Position numbers and translations under genes: made by a program. A model generated the notes under the pieces. That model ran no database searches and was not told the origin of the DNA. It saw only the letters and a list, made by a program, of their open reading frames with translations. A stretch of DNA of 64,000 nt, taken from the NCBI GenBank assembly GCA_024743315.1, contig JANSWU010000005.1, forward strand, positions 186,001 to 250,000, written 5' to 3'. Source of the stretch: Hyphomonadaceae bacterium. Its GTDB lineage: Bacteria > Pseudomonadota > Alphaproteobacteria > Caulobacterales > Hyphomonadaceae. Positions 63,514-64,000 of this stretch are shown in pieces. How positions within the stretch are numbered: the first letter of the stretch is position 1; each line of letters starts with the position of its first letter.

Positions 63514-64000
63514 ATGGGTGTGAGGACGAAGACGATAAAGCTGTTTAAAGCAATCCATCAGGATGCCCGGCATTGGCAGATCCTGGCGCTCTCCGGTCTG
63601 TTCTCTATCTCTCTCACCACCAGTGATTTCGGCGCCCGTCCCAAGGCGCTGCTGGCGGCGATTGTCGGCGCGATGTTTGCGCAAGTGGCCGGTACGGTTT
63701 GGGTCAATGCGCGCAAAGCCAAGCGCGATCCAGACTCCGGCAATTATTGGCGCGCTTCAACGCTACAGGCTGGATTCATCGGCTGGTTCGCCGGGTTCCA
63801 GTGGAAGTCAGCGCTGATCACATGCCTGTCTTTGTCCATTCTCCTGCGCGCCAATTCGCTCTGGTTCTGGCTCGCTGCCGGGTTCATCGGGATCACCGCT
63901 AAATTTCTGATCCGATATCGCGGCAAACACATTTTCAACCCGGCCTGTATTGGCATCGTGACCGTCAGCCTGATTGGCGGCAGCGCTGCCTGGGTGTCAC
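63514..64000 (+). CDS. NqrB/RnfD-like membrane protein, N-terminal part (cut by window end)
   Basis: Open frame from ATG 63514 to the window edge (162 codons, no stop). The product has a basic start (MGVRTKTIKLFKAIHQDARH), then several hydrophobic segments with GLFSISLTTSDFGARP, SALITCLSLSILLRANSLW, and the family-like AKFLIRYRGKHIFNPACIG, which resembles the NPxxxG region of NqrB/RnfD subunits where FMN is attached or bound. The Thr of the FMN-link motif cannot be seen before the cut. The rest of the complex is not in view, so a stand-alone RnfD-like protein is as likely as a full Rnf/Nqr operon. Confidence 0.6.
   Translation, partial: MGVRTKTIKLFKAIHQDARHWQILALSGLFSISLTTSDFGARPKALLAAIVGAMFAQVAGTVWVNARKAKRDPDSGNYWRASTLQAGFIGWFAGFQWKSALITCLSLSILLRANSLWFWLAAGFIGITAKFLIRYRGKHIFNPACIGIVTVSLIGGSAAWVS

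Noticed and set aside
1-64000. CRISPR array, tRNA, rRNA or prophage signatures
   Set aside because: No regularly spaced identical repeats, no T-loop GTTCRA-type tRNA pattern in a cloverleaf context, and no integrase, terminase or tail gene were seen.

Overview
This 64 kb window looks like chromosome of a Gram-negative alphaproteobacterium, most plausibly of the Hyphomonadaceae/Maricaulaceae type. The grounds are a division and cell wall (dcw) cluster ending in ftsZ-lpxC, an FtsZ tail ending in an EIPAFLRR-type peptide, two TonB-dependent receptors, a carB-greA pair, a long ribosome hibernation factor next to ptsN, a rpmH-rnpA-yidC-engB-argB run, and ubiE-ubiB. The genus is an inference. No tRNA, rRNA, CRISPR array, transposase or prophage gene was seen; the window is mostly ordinary core genome with small accessory insertions.

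Layout. 1-15 kb: dcw cluster murD-ftsW-murG-murC-murB-ftsQ-ftsA-ftsZ-lpxC. It is interrupted by a repeat-filled gap after murG, a small envelope protein gene, a GPP34 (GOLPH3-like) gene and a TonB-dependent receptor where ddl is often found. 15-24 kb: ELM1-like protein, greA, carB, a second TonB-dependent receptor and an acyl-CoA dehydrogenase. 24-29 kb: a LuxR-HTH/alpha-beta-hydrolase fusion, a CoxE-type VWA protein and a DUF418 membrane protein. 29-32.3 kb: a phage-shock locus with pspF divergent from a sigma-54 promoter that precedes a 51-aa membrane ORF, pspA, a 37-aa ORF, pspB and pspC. 32.5-48 kb: TPR lipoprotein, coaBC, dut, small membrane proteins, a LysR/methyltransferase divergent pair, a PIF1-like helicase, a two-gene membrane/VWA-like module (42.3-44.3 kb), a ThiF/MoeB-type protein, hydrolases, ptsN and hpf. 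48.5-55.6 kb: a tightly packed minus-strand run rpmH-rnpA-yidC-engB-GNAT-argB-DUF1036-HAD-dapD. 55.7-60.2 kb: a plus-strand run DUF547-TVP38-FAD disulfide reductase-histidine kinase. 60.2-64 kb: repeats, ubiB, ubiE, more repeats and the start of an NqrB/RnfD-like membrane protein cut by the window end.

How parts fit. MurD, MurG, MurC and MurB make lipid II; FtsW polymerises it at the ring built by FtsZ, FtsA and FtsQ; LpxC starts lipid A synthesis. The psp locus is a sigma-54 envelope-stress response. The YidC run links ribosome, RNase P and membrane insertion genes to arginine and lysine/diaminopimelate synthesis. UbiE and UbiB make ubiquinone.

Most notable non-gene structure: three copies of a 127-bp intergenic element (3842-3968, 60417-60543 inverted, 63137-63263) with conserved hairpin ends and a variable middle; a different 101-bp element with perfect 12-bp inverted ends (60259-60359); and one inverted-repeat motif, GTTACA-N2-TGTAAC, upstream of two unrelated genes (9984-9997 and 32068-32083). 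Six of the eight convergent gene pairs overlap by exactly four bases at their stop codons.
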